From DAITAZ01 sp036824045 (GTDB lineage Bacteria > Pseudomonadota > Gammaproteobacteria > Burkholderiales > Rhodocyclaceae): a DNA stretch of 13,110 nucleotides. The notes beneath the pieces were generated by a model that worked only from the letters and a program-made list of their open reading frames with translations, was not told the DNA's origin and did not search any database. Below, one piece after another: positions 5,916 to 13,077 of the stretch. A program made the position numbers and the translations under genes. The stretch is from contig DAITAZ010000060.1 of the NCBI GenBank assembly GCA_036824045.1, forward strand, positions 1-13,110. The letters run 5' to 3'. Every line of letters begins with the position of its first letter. Position 1 is the first letter of the stretch.

Positions 5916-6857
5916 TCATGGCTCTCGCTCCTGGCGCATCAGCCGCTCGAGCAGGACAGTCTCGGGTTCGAGGCTGAGGCCGAGGGAGCGCGCCACGTGG
6001 TGATTGATGGAAACGGCAAAGTAACGGGGGTGCTGGGCGAGGGGCAGTTGCCCCTGGGCCAGGAAATGGCGGGCCAGTTCCGCGCCCTGGGCGCCGATCT
6101 GGGCCGGGGACGAGTGCACGGCCAGCAGCGCCCCGGCCCGCACATAGGCCTGAGAGAAGCCCACCACCGGCACCTTGTGGCGGTAGGCGGTGAGCAGAAG
6201 GTTCTGGATGGTGCCGGGGTTGGACACCACCCGGTCCGGCAGGGCAAGCAGGGCGCCGGCGCCGTGGAGGACCTGCTCCAGGGCGCGGTAGATGTCCGGC
6301 TCGGCGCTCACCTCCGCCTGCTGCAGGCGCAGCCGGCGCTCGCCGGCGAGGGCGGTCAGCCGCTCGCCCCAGTCGCGGGAATCGGGGCCGGTGAGCACCG
6401 CCAGCCGGCCCACCTCCGGTAGGGTGAGGCGGATCAGGTCAAGCTGGCGCGCCAGGGGCTGGTCGAGAAAGACCGCGGACACGCGCCGCCCGCCCCCCCG
6501 CGCGGCCACCAGGCGTTCGAAGGCGGGGCGGGAGACCAGCAGGGCCAGCACCGGCAGGCGGGGCTCCTGGGCCAGGGCGGTTTCCAGCGCCGGCAGCCCC
6601 ACCACCACCAGCAACTGGCTGCCATTGGCCCCCTGCGCCTGAAACTGGGGGCGCTCCAGCACCGTCACCGGGGTGCGCACGCCCAGGCGTTGCAGTTCCT
6701 GCTGGAAGGCGGCGCCGGCTTCCGCATACCCGCCCTGGGCCTGGGACAGCACCAGGGTGACCCCGCCCGCTGCCAGCGCCGGACAGAGCAGAAGCGCCAG
6801 CGCCAGCACCCAGCGGCGGGCCAGCGCGGCAAGCCGGACGAGGGCTAGCGGCCGCAC
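5916..6857 (-). CDS. Periplasmic ABC-type substrate-binding protein (PF04392-like)
   Basis: A 313-residue protein with a signal peptide: Arg-rich start, hydrophobic core WVLALALLLCPALA (16-29), probable cleavage near Ala29-Ala30. LLLC does not fit a lipobox well, so it is probably soluble. The mature part has the two-lobed Rossmann-like pattern of PF04392 (ABC_sub_bind) proteins: VTLVLSQAQGGY at the first strand, LPEVGRLAVLTGPDSRDW in the middle, and HKVPVVGFSQAYVRAGALLAV (about 229-249) in the second lobe. Known relatives bind small molecules such as amino acids; the ligand here is unknown. The start is GTG at 6855-6857 without a Shine-Dalgarno sequence; a later GTG (residue 17) would destroy the signal peptide. 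No permease or ATPase gene is adjacent. It lies 66 nt after the TonB receptor gene and 154 nt before the hybrid kinase, so a sensory role is plausible. Confidence 0.85.
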   Translation of the reverse strand: MRPLALVRLAALARRWVLALALLLCPALAAGGVTLVLSQAQGGYAEAGAAFQQELQRLGVRTPVTVLERPQFQAQGANGSQLLVVVGLPALETALAQEPRLPVLALLVSRPAFERLVAARGGGRRVSAVFLDQPLARQLDLIRLTLPEVGRLAVLTGPDSRDWGERLTALAGERRLRLQQAEVSAEPDIYRALEQVLHGAGALLALPDRVVSNPGTIQNLLLTAYRHKVPVVGFSQAYVRAGALLAVHSSPAQIGAQGAELARHFLAQGQLPLAQHPRYFAVSINHHVARSLGLSLEPETVLLERLMRQEREP

Positions 6858-6873
6858 CGCAGGCCGCGGCCGC
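6848..6873 (-). repeat. Paired GCGGCCGC palindromes over the binding-protein start
   Basis: GCGGCCGC occurs at 6848-6855 and 6866-6873, ten bases apart. The first copy includes a base of the GTG start codon. Because each copy is self-complementary, the two can pair with each other and enclose the start in a stem. Whether this limits translation is speculation. Confidence 0.35.
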
Positions 6874-6923
6874 GCGGCGAAAGGGGAGGACAGGCGCAGC
6901 GTGGGCCCACGGGTGCTCCGGAC

Positions 6924-8909
6924 TCAGAAGTCCAGGTTGAGGGTCAGGAAGCTGCGACGACCGAAGCGGTAGGCCGGGCGGTACTCCTGATACCGGTCGC
7001 CCACCGACTGGGCGGTGAAGGCCAGCTCCGCCCGGGTGGCGCCCAGGCGGAAGGCGTAGGCGGCGCGCAGGTCGGTACGGCGGAAGGCCTGGACCGGGTC
7101 CCCATCCGCCGGCCAGGTGAAATCGCTGGAACGAATGTAGGTGCCGCTGAGCGACCAGTGCTCGTCGAAACGGTGCGAGGCGAGCACGGTGTAGCTGCGC
7201 CGGGGCACGGAATTGCGCAGGTCGGTGTCGTCCGATTCCGCGCGCAGGCGGGCCGCGCCCAGCCACACCAGGGTCTGGGGCTGGGGCTTCCAGCGCAGGG
7301 TCAGCTCCTGCCCGCGCAGGGACGAGCGGCCCTGATTGATGTAGGAGTAGTACTTGTCCCGGGCGGTCTCGTCCAGGAGCTGGGATTCGGAGCCTTTGGG
7401 CAACTGCACCACCAACTGGCCGAGCAGGCCGTCCAGATGCTCGCGGAAGACGCGCACGTCCACGGTCAGGTTGAAGCGGCGCAGATCCCCCAGGTAGCCC
7501 ACCTCCCGCGCCCGCACCATTTCGGGCGAGAGGGAACCCTGGCCGCCGAAACGCTGGTCGAGCACGATGGTGCGCCAGCGGTACTGGGTCAGGCCCGTTT
7601 GCTCGTAGGCGGTGGGAATGCGGAAGGCCTTGCTGGTGCCGATCCGGAAGGTGTGCTCGGGGCTGGGCTGGTAGTTGAGGAACAGCCGGGGGGCCGAGTG
7701 GGTGCCACCGATGCTGTTGCTCTCCAGCATGGCGCCGGCGTTGATCAGCCACTGCTCGGCCGGGCGCCATTCCAGGTTGCCGAAGAGCCGCTTCATCATC
7801 GACACCACTTTCCGGTCCGAGGTGTACTGGTAGACCGAACTCACCGCGTCGCGCCGGGCTTCGGCGCCCCAGGCCAGGCGGGCCCCGGACCACAGCCCCA
7901 GGGTGTGCTCGAACTGCAGGTGCTCCCGGTCCGTGGCGCCGCCGTAGTCGATGAAGATGGCGTTGAAGGGCCGCGGCAGCGGAACGGAGAAGTTCTGGTT
8001 GTTGGATTCGAACTGATGGTGGAAGGTGAAGGAGAACTCCTCCTCCGGGCTCAGCACCCGCCGCCAGCGCAGTTGCTCGAAGTGGCTGCGGAAGCGCTTG
8101 GCGTGGTCGGGCTGGAAGTCTCCGTCCTTGTAGCCGGTCAGGCCCGCTTCGAAGCTGTTGTGGGTGGCGCCCAGCAGGACCTGCAGTTCGTCGCGGCTGG
8201 TCACCTGCTTGTCGGCGCGGAAATTGATGAAGCGCACCTGCTTGGTGTCGTGGTAGGCCTGGATGCCGGTGTCGGAGCGGTAGCCGGCGGAGAGCCGGGC
8301 ATCGAGCCCCTCCCCGCCCCAGCCGTAGCGGGCCGAGACATCACGCACCCCGTCGCCGCCGCGGCTCAGGCTCACCCGGCCGCCGCGGCTCTGCGACGGA
8401 TGGCGGGTGACGATGTTCACCACCCCCAGCGCCGCGTTGGCGCCATGGGCGGCGGAGTTGGAGCCGCGGAAGACCTCCACCCGCTCCACGTCGTCCATGA
8501 GCACGCCCAGGGCGTTCCAGTCCACCCCGCCCAGGTAGCTGGAGGAATACACCGAACGCCCGTCCACCAGCACCTGCATGTGCCGCGACACGTAGCCGGT
8601 GAAACCGTGGTAGGTGGCAATGGGCGTGCCCTGGTTCATCGACACCTGGAAACCGGGCACCAGCCGCAGCAAATCGGCGATTTCCCGGGCGCCGGAGGCG
8701 GTGATCATCTCCCGGTCGATCACCGTCATCGCGCCGGGCACGTCCGCCAGGTTCTGCGACAGCCGGGTGGCGGAAAGCACCACCGGCAGTTCCTGAAAAT
8801 ACGCCGCATCGGCGCCGTCATCCTGGGCCCAGCCCGGCGACACCGCCCCGCTCAGGCCACACACCACCAGCCAGCCGACGGCTGGCACGCCCCTCGTTTC
8901 CATCCCCAT
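6924..8909 (-). CDS. TonB-dependent outer-membrane receptor
   Basis: A 661-residue protein. The signal peptide (1 to about 29, ending PGWAQ) is followed by a TonB-box-like ELPVVLSATRL (40-50). The plug domain (about 55-168) contains PGAMTVIDREMITASGAREIADLLRLVPG in pieces, MQVLVDGRSVY (111-121), and VERVEVFRGSNSAAHGANAALGVVNIVTR (141-169), all classical. The remaining 490 residues form the 22-strand barrel and end in SFLTLNLDF with a C-terminal Phe, as needed for outer-membrane insertion. It would import a scarce ligand (metal chelate, corrinoid, small organic) using TonB-ExbBD energy; the substrate cannot be read from sequence. The ATG at 8907-8909 is preceded by AAGGGG 7 nt upstream; ATG 8901-8903 is possible too. 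The long open frame upstream to 9218 is not used, since it would bury the signal peptide. Confidence 0.93.
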   Translation of the reverse strand: MGMETRGVPAVGWLVVCGLSGAVSPGWAQDDGADAAYFQELPVVLSATRLSQNLADVPGAMTVIDREMITASGAREIADLLRLVPGFQVSMNQGTPIATYHGFTGYVSRHMQVLVDGRSVYSSSYLGGVDWNALGVLMDDVERVEVFRGSNSAAHGANAALGVVNIVTRHPSQSRGGRVSLSRGGDGVRDVSARYGWGGEGLDARLSAGYRSDTGIQAYHDTKQVRFINFRADKQVTSRDELQVLLGATHNSFEAGLTGYKDGDFQPDHAKRFRSHFEQLRWRRVLSPEEEFSFTFHHQFESNNQNFSVPLPRPFNAIFIDYGGATDREHLQFEHTLGLWSGARLAWGAEARRDAVSSVYQYTSDRKVVSMMKRLFGNLEWRPAEQWLINAGAMLESNSIGGTHSAPRLFLNYQPSPEHTFRIGTSKAFRIPTAYEQTGLTQYRWRTIVLDQRFGGQGSLSPEMVRAREVGYLGDLRRFNLTVDVRVFREHLDGLLGQLVVQLPKGSESQLLDETARDKYYSYINQGRSSLRGQELTLRWKPQPQTLVWLGAARLRAESDDTDLRNSVPRRSYTVLASHRFDEHWSLSGTYIRSSDFTWPADGDPVQAFRRTDLRAAYAFRLGATRAELAFTAQSVGDRYQEYRPAYRFGRRSFLTLNLDF

Positions 8910-9106
8910 TTCCTGACCCCTTACGCGCCACGCGGTGCTCTCCAGCCCCTTGCGCGGCCTGCCGACCTCAAAATGGCACCCCCCACCAGGCGCCACACCG
9001 ACTCCGCCCGGGGCCAGCGGGAGCCCTTCCGGCCCCCCCAACCCCGACGGATTTTTTTCAATCAATGGAATTATCCCGTTCGCCCATGGCGGCGGGAAGG
9101 GGAATA
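8910..9106 (-). promoter_or_regulatory. Long leader and promoter region of the TonB receptor gene
   Basis: This 197-bp gap has no gene. On the minus strand GATAAT (9070-9075) is a good -10 candidate with a weak TTCCCG 17 bp upstream; transcription would start near 9063, giving a leader of about 150 nt. An AT-rich island (9051-9075) including seven T (9052-9058) stands out from the GC-rich surroundings. GGGGCC (9010-9015) and GGCCCC (9031-9036) form a 6-bp hairpin with an inner GGG/CCC pairing. I looked for the cobalamin-riboswitch B12 box and the TPP core and found neither. Confidence 0.4.
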
Positions 9107-10402
9107 TCAGGCTTTGGCGGCCGGCGGCCGCGCCCGGGCACCGAAAAAAGCGGTCACGGGGCGGGCCGCCTCGGGCGCCTCCGCCAGGGCATGGGCCAGC
9201 CCCTCGCGCAGGGACCACTCCTCGCTCCCGGCCACGGCCGGCCAGCCCTGCAGGTCAAGCAGGAACGCCCCCACCACCTCGCCCCAGCGGATGTCCTCGG
9301 CCCGGCGCAGCAGGACCCAGCCGCCCTGCTCGGTGCGCACTACCCAGCGGCGCGCTTCCATGCGCTGGAGCAGGCGCAGCAGCTCGGGCTGGTCCAGCCG
9401 GGCCTGGCCCGCCAGCGCCGGGACGGTGCATTGCGCCGACTCGGCCTGGGCCTGCGCCAGGGCGGCCAGCAGGAGCATGGCGGCGCACCCTTCGCGCCCC
9501 GGAAAGTCCGGCAGGGGCGCAACGCCGGTGGGGGGATCATCCAGTTCCGCCGCGATCAGCGCGCCGATGAGCACCATGGACCAGGACAGGTAGAGCCACA
9601 GCAGGAAGATGGGCACCACCGCGAAGGCGCCGTAGATCAGGGTGTAGGAAGGAAAGCTCACCAGATACCAGCCGAACAGCCGCTGCATGAGCAGGAACCC
9701 GGCCCCCGCCGCCAGCCCGCCGATCAGGGCGCTGCGCCAGGCCACCTGCCGGTTGGGCACCGCGAAGTAGAGAAAGCCGAACAGGGCCGCCAGCACGATC
9801 CAGGAAAACCCCCGCAGCAGCACCCCGCGCAGCCACGAGGCCTGCTCCACCCAGCCCAGGGAGGCGCTCACCACATAGCTGGTGGCCGCCAGGCTGGCCC
9901 CCAGCGCCAGGGGCCCCAGGGTGAGCAGCACCCAGTACACCAGCACCCGCTGCAGCACCGCCCGGTTGCGCGCCACTTGCCAGATCTGGTTGAAGGCCCG
10001 GTCCACCGTCTGCATGGTCATGAAGGCGGTGACGAAGAGCAGCAGGCTGCCCAGCAGGGTCAGCCCCGCGGCTTTCTGGGTGAACTGCAGGGTGTATTTG
10101 GCGATCACCTCGCCGGCTTTCTGCGGCAGCAGGTTCTCCAGCAGAAAGCCCCGCAGGGCCTCCGCCACGGCGTTGAAGACGGGGAACTTGCTCAGGATCA
10201 CCAGACCCACCGTGACCATGGGCACCAGCGAAAGCAGGGTGGTAAAGGCCAGGCTGCCCGCCACCTGCGAACTGCGCATGAGCCGGTAGCGCCGCCCCAC
10301 CCGCTGCAGAAAGGCCCACAGGGCCGCCGGGCGGGCCCGCCACGGCGGGGCCCCGGTCGGGGACGAAAAGGCGGACAGGGCGCGGGCGAAGGGCCGGGAC
10401 AT
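9107..10402 (-). CDS. yihY: YihY/UPF0761 family inner-membrane protein
   Basis: A 431-residue protein. Residues about 35-290 form the YihY membrane domain with roughly six helices, including SSQVAGSLAFTTLLSLVPMVTVGLVI (44-69, in parts), LLGSLLLFVTAFMTMQTVDRAFNQIW, and near its end TLIYGAFAVVPIFLLWLYLSWSMVLIGALIAAEL. The family was once thought to include RNase BN, but that activity was assigned to another gene; its role remains unclear. The C-terminal 130 residues (after GREGCAAMLLL) look like a winged-helix-type cytosolic domain (LAGQARLDQPELLRLLQRMEARRWV), a common extension in betaproteobacteria. ATG at 10400-10402 is used, with no Shine-Dalgarno sequence. It is divergent from wrbA, as seen in related genomes. 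Confidence 0.92.
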   Translation of the reverse strand: MSRPFARALSAFSSPTGAPPWRARPAALWAFLQRVGRRYRLMRSSQVAGSLAFTTLLSLVPMVTVGLVILSKFPVFNAVAEALRGFLLENLLPQKAGEVIAKYTLQFTQKAAGLTLLGSLLLFVTAFMTMQTVDRAFNQIWQVARNRAVLQRVLVYWVLLTLGPLALGASLAATSYVVSASLGWVEQASWLRGVLLRGFSWIVLAALFGFLYFAVPNRQVAWRSALIGGLAAGAGFLLMQRLFGWYLVSFPSYTLIYGAFAVVPIFLLWLYLSWSMVLIGALIAAELDDPPTGVAPLPDFPGREGCAAMLLLAALAQAQAESAQCTVPALAGQARLDQPELLRLLQRMEARRWVVRTEQGGWVLLRRAEDIRWGEVVGAFLLDLQGWPAVAGSEEWSLREGLAHALAEAPEAARPVTAFFGARARPPAAKA

Positions 10403-10427
10403 AAGGCGGGCAGGCAGTGGCGAGGCT

Positions 10428-10433
10428 TATAAT
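10428..10433 (+). promoter_or_regulatory. Consensus -10 of wrbA in the divergent yihY-wrbA gap
   Basis: TATAAT is a perfect -10 match, 27 nt before the wrbA ATG, so the 5' leader would be about 20 nt. No -35 match is visible. On the opposite strand the same bases read ATTATAAG, so they could also serve yihY, whose ATG lies 25 nt away; the two promoters would then compete. Confidence 0.5.
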
Positions 10434-10460
10434 CCCGCGATTCTACAAACGCCCAGCACC

Positions 10461-11054
10461 ATGAAGGAAATCCTCATCCTCTATTACAGCCATCGCGGCG
10501 CCGTGGCCAATCTGGCGCGGCTGGTGGCCCGCGGCGTGGAACAGGTGCCCGGCGTGACGGCCCGGCTGCGCACCGTGCCCAAGGTGTCCACCGTGTGCGA
10601 GGCGGTCGCCCCGGAAGTACCGGACACGGGCGCCCCCTACGTGGAGCCACGGGATCTGGAAGAGTGCATCGGCCTGGCGCTGGGCAGCCCCACCCGCTTT
10701 GGCAACATGGCAGCGCCGCTGAAGTATTTTCTCGACGGCACCGTGGCGGCGTGGACCCGTGGCGCCCTGGCCGGCAAGCCCGCCGCCGTGTTCACCTCCA
10801 CCGCCAGCCAGCACGGCGGGCAGGAGAGCACCCTGCTCACCATGATGGTGCCGCTGCTGCACCACGGCATGATCCTGGTGGGCCTGCCCTACACCGAGCC
10901 CGCCCTGCACACCACCCAGGGCGGGGGCTCGCCCTACGGCGCCGGCCATGTGGCGGGCGACCAGGGCCAACCGGAGCCCACCGCCGACGAACGCACCCTG
11001 GCCATGGCCCTGGGCCGCCGGCTGGCGGAAACCGCCCTCAAGCTTGCCCGCTGA
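10461..11054 (+). CDS. wrbA: WrbA-like NAD(P)H:quinone oxidoreductase
   Basis: A 197-residue flavodoxin-fold FMN protein. The phosphate-binding loop follows the first strand (ILILYYSHRGAVANLA, 4-19). SPTRFGNM (76-83) contacts the flavin, and HGGQESTL (118-125) and GGGSPYGAGHVAG (154-166) are family signatures. WrbA proteins reduce quinones by two electrons with NAD(P)H and protect against redox cycling in the cytoplasm. The length is typical of WrbA (about 198). The ATG is the first start; no Shine-Dalgarno sequence is visible. It is followed 25 nt later by the DUF2069 gene on the same strand, a pairing common in betaproteobacteria, so the two are probably one operon driven by the TATAAT at 10428. 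Confidence 0.94.
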   Translation: MKEILILYYSHRGAVANLARLVARGVEQVPGVTARLRTVPKVSTVCEAVAPEVPDTGAPYVEPRDLEECIGLALGSPTRFGNMAAPLKYFLDGTVAAWTRGALAGKPAAVFTSTASQHGGQESTLLTMMVPLLHHGMILVGLPYTEPALHTTQGGGSPYGAGHVAGDQGQPEPTADERTLAMALGRRLAETALKLAR

Positions 11055-11079
11055 CAACGCCCCACCCTACGGAGCCCCC

Positions 11080-11448
11080 ATGCAGCCCCAACGCCTCGTC
11101 TGGCTTGCCAGCCTGACCCTGATCGCCCTCATTGCCCTGCTGGTGGCCTGGGAGCTCTGGCTCGCGCCCATCCGGCCCGGCGGCTCCTGGCTGGTGCTCA
11201 AGGCCCTGCCCCTGCTGGCCGCCCTGCGCGGCACGCTGGCGGGGCGGCGCTACACCTACCAGTGGTCCTCCCTGCTCGCCCTGGGCTACCTGGGCGAAGG
11301 CCTGGTGCGGGCCACCTCGGACCCCGGATGGTCGGCCCAGCTTGCCTGGGCCGAGGTGGTGCTGGCCACCGCCTGGTTCGGCCTGTGCCTGGCCTACGCC
11401 AAGCTCACCCGGCCCTCCCGCCAGGGCGGCGGCGCCCCGGCGGCCTGA
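11080..11448 (+). CDS. DUF2069 small membrane protein
   Basis: A 122-residue protein with four hydrophobic segments: about 7-28, 36-50, 63-77 and 88-107. The pattern LKALPLLAALRGTLAGRRYTYQWSSLLALGYLGEG (41-75, in parts) is diagnostic for DUF2069, a family of unknown function found next to wrbA. The ATG is preceded by GGAG with a 5-nt spacer, confirming this start over the longer frame that opens at 10948 inside wrbA. It lies 25 nt after wrbA and ends 10 nt short of the convergent leuA stop, leaving no room for separate terminators. Confidence 0.88.
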   Translation: MQPQRLVWLASLTLIALIALLVAWELWLAPIRPGGSWLVLKALPLLAALRGTLAGRRYTYQWSSLLALGYLGEGLVRATSDPGWSAQLAWAEVVLATAWFGLCLAYAKLTRPSRQGGGAPAA

Positions 11449-11458
11449 GCCACGGCCT

Positions 11459-13003
11459 TCAGACCGTCTCCGCCTGCGGGTTGAGGCGGGTGTTGCCGGA
11501 GAACACCTTGTTCAGGGCATTGATGTAGGCCTTGGCGGAGGCCACCACGATGTCGGTATCCGCCCCCTGGCCATTGACCACCCGGCCATCCTTGGCCAGG
11601 CGCACGGTCACCTCGCCCTGGGCATCGGTGCCGCTGGTGATGGCGTTGACCGAGTAGAGCAGCAACTGGGTGCCGCTCTCCACCACGGCCTCGATGGCCT
11701 TGAAAGCCGCATCCACCGGGCCCGAGCCTTCGGATTCGGCGCGCTTTTCCACACCGCCGTCGGTCAGCGTCACCTTGGCCCGGGGGGTCTCGCCCATCTC
11801 GGAAGCGAAGCCCATCCACACCAGCTTGAACCGCTCCCCCGCCGGGCCTGCCACCTCGTCCGACATCAGCGCCTGCAGGTCTTCGTCAAAAATCTCCCGC
11901 TTCTTGTCCGCCAGTGCCTTGAAGCGGGCGAAGGCGGCGTTGAGCGCTTCGTCGCTGGCGAACTCGGTGCCCAGCTCCTGCATCTTGGTGCGGAAGGCAT
12001 TGCGGCCGGAGAGCTTGCCCAGAGAAAGACGGTTGGTGGACCAGCCCACGTCCTCCGCCCGCATGATCTCGTAGGTTTCCCGGTGCTTGAGCACCCCGTC
12101 CTGGTGGATGCCGGATTCGTGGGCAAAGGCATTGGCCCCCACCACCGCCTTGTTCGGCTGCACCGGATAGCCGGTGATCTGGGAAATCAGCTTCGAGGTC
12201 GGCACGATCTGGGTGGCGTCGATACCCGTATCGCAGGTAAACACGTCGCGCCGCGTGCGCACCGCCATCACCACCTCCTCCAGCGAGGCATTGCCCGCCC
12301 GCTCGCCCAGGCCGTTGATGGTGCACTCCACCTGCCGCGCGCCGGCCATCACCGCCGCCAGCGAGTTGGCCACCGCCATGCCCAGATCGTTGTGGCAATG
12401 GGTGGACCAGATCACCTTGTCGGAATTGGGCACCCGCTCGATCAACTGGCGCAAGCGCTCGCCCCACAGGGCGGGAATGCTGTAGCCCACCGTGTCCGGC
12501 ACATTGATGGTGGTGGCACCCGCCTTGATCACCGCCTCGAAGATGCGGCACAGGAAATCCATCTCCGAGCGCACCGCGTCCTCCGCCGAAAACTCCACGT
12601 CGTCCGTGAAGCCGCGCGCCTGACGCACCGCCGCCACCGCCGCCTCCACCACCTCGTCCGGCTGCATCCGCAGCTTCTTTTCCATGTGGATCGGGCTGGT
12701 GGCAATGAAAGTATGGATGCGCCCCCGCCGCGCCGGACGGATGGCCTCGCCCGCCCTGCGCACGTCGTTGTCGTTGGCCCGCGCCAGCGAACACACGGTG
12801 GACTCCTTCACCACCTCCGCCACCGCCTTCACCGACTCGAAATCCCCGGGCGAAGCGGCAGCAAACCCCGCCTCGATCACATCCACCCGCAAGCGCTCCA
12901 GTTGCCGCGCAATCCGCAGTTTCTCCTCCCGCGACATGGAAGCGCCCGGGCTCTGCTCCCCATCGCGCATGGTGGTATCAAAAATGATCAAACGGTCCTG
13001 CAT
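11459..13003 (-). CDS. leuA: 2-isopropylmalate synthase
   Basis: A 514-residue enzyme that joins acetyl-CoA and 2-ketoisovalerate to 2-isopropylmalate, the first committed step of leucine synthesis. The DRE-TIM signature FDTTMRDGEQSPG (8-20) supplies catalytic Arg13 and metal-binding Asp14; His202 and His204 in STHCHNDLG and Asn238 in GLGERAGNAS complete the metal site. HESGIHQDG (295-303) is the usual linker motif. The C-terminal LeuA allosteric domain (about 390-505) is intact, so feedback inhibition by leucine is expected. Length matches bacterial type 1 LeuA (about 510-520). The ATG at 13001-13003 has GGAGGA 7 nt upstream. The gene is convergent with DUF2069 and not followed by other leu genes here. 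Confidence 0.97.
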   Translation of the reverse strand: MQDRLIIFDTTMRDGEQSPGASMSREEKLRIARQLERLRVDVIEAGFAAASPGDFESVKAVAEVVKESTVCSLARANDNDVRRAGEAIRPARRGRIHTFIATSPIHMEKKLRMQPDEVVEAAVAAVRQARGFTDDVEFSAEDAVRSEMDFLCRIFEAVIKAGATTINVPDTVGYSIPALWGERLRQLIERVPNSDKVIWSTHCHNDLGMAVANSLAAVMAGARQVECTINGLGERAGNASLEEVVMAVRTRRDVFTCDTGIDATQIVPTSKLISQITGYPVQPNKAVVGANAFAHESGIHQDGVLKHRETYEIMRAEDVGWSTNRLSLGKLSGRNAFRTKMQELGTEFASDEALNAAFARFKALADKKREIFDEDLQALMSDEVAGPAGERFKLVWMGFASEMGETPRAKVTLTDGGVEKRAESEGSGPVDAAFKAIEAVVESGTQLLLYSVNAITSGTDAQGEVTVRLAKDGRVVNGQGADTDIVVASAKAYINALNKVFSGNTRLNPQAETV

Positions 13004-13010
13004 GGCTCTC

Positions 13011-13016
13011 TCCTCC
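13011..13016 (-). promoter_or_regulatory. Shine-Dalgarno of leuA
   Basis: GGAGGA on the minus strand with a 7-nt spacer to ATG 13001-13003. This strong ribosome-binding site fixes the start of leuA. Confidence 0.6.
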
Positions 13017-13071
13017 GGGGCAATAGGTCATCGGCCAGGGCCATCCGGCCCGCCGTGCTGCGATAGGCCGA

Positions 13072-13077
13072 ATTGTA
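13072..13077 (-). promoter_or_regulatory. Candidate -10 of the leuA promoter
   Basis: TACAAT on the minus strand matches the -10 consensus at five of six bases. Its expected -35 region (about 13095-13100) is a G-rich run with no match. The leader would be about 60 nt and contains GGGCC-GGAT-GGCCC on the mRNA (13038-13051), a small 5-bp hairpin. Confidence 0.4.

Noticed and set aside
3659..5977. 772-codon open frame on the plus strand opposite the hybrid kinase
   Set aside because: Antisense shadow: Gly/Ala/His-rich with no domain, while the opposite strand has complete kinase and receiver motifs.
5916..6857. Binding protein as a lipoprotein
   Set aside because: The only Cys near the signal peptide is in LLLC, which lacks the small residue normally required before the lipobox cysteine; PALA fits signal peptidase I.
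9041..9058. T-run after GC-rich DNA on the plus strand as an intrinsic terminator
   Set aside because: No plus-strand gene ends to its left, and the nearest stem (9010-9036) is 15 nt away from the T-run.
8910..9063. Cobalamin or TPP riboswitch before the TonB receptor
   Set aside because: No B12 box (GCCACTG-like) and no CTGAGA/thi-box core on the minus strand; only a generic GC hairpin is visible.
8910..9218. In-frame 103-codon N-terminal extension of the TonB receptor
   Set aside because: It would overlap the end of yihY, is Gly/Pro-rich, and would put the signal peptide in the interior. The ATG at 8907-8909 has a ribosome-binding signal.
7158..9593. 811-codon open frame on the plus strand opposite the TonB receptor
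   Set aside because: Antisense shadow spanning two real minus-strand genes and their intergenic region; no recognisable domain.
11132..13066. 644-codon open frame on the plus strand across DUF2069 and leuA
   Set aside because: Out of frame with DUF2069 and antisense to a complete leuA; His/Arg/Gly-rich composition is typical of a shadow.
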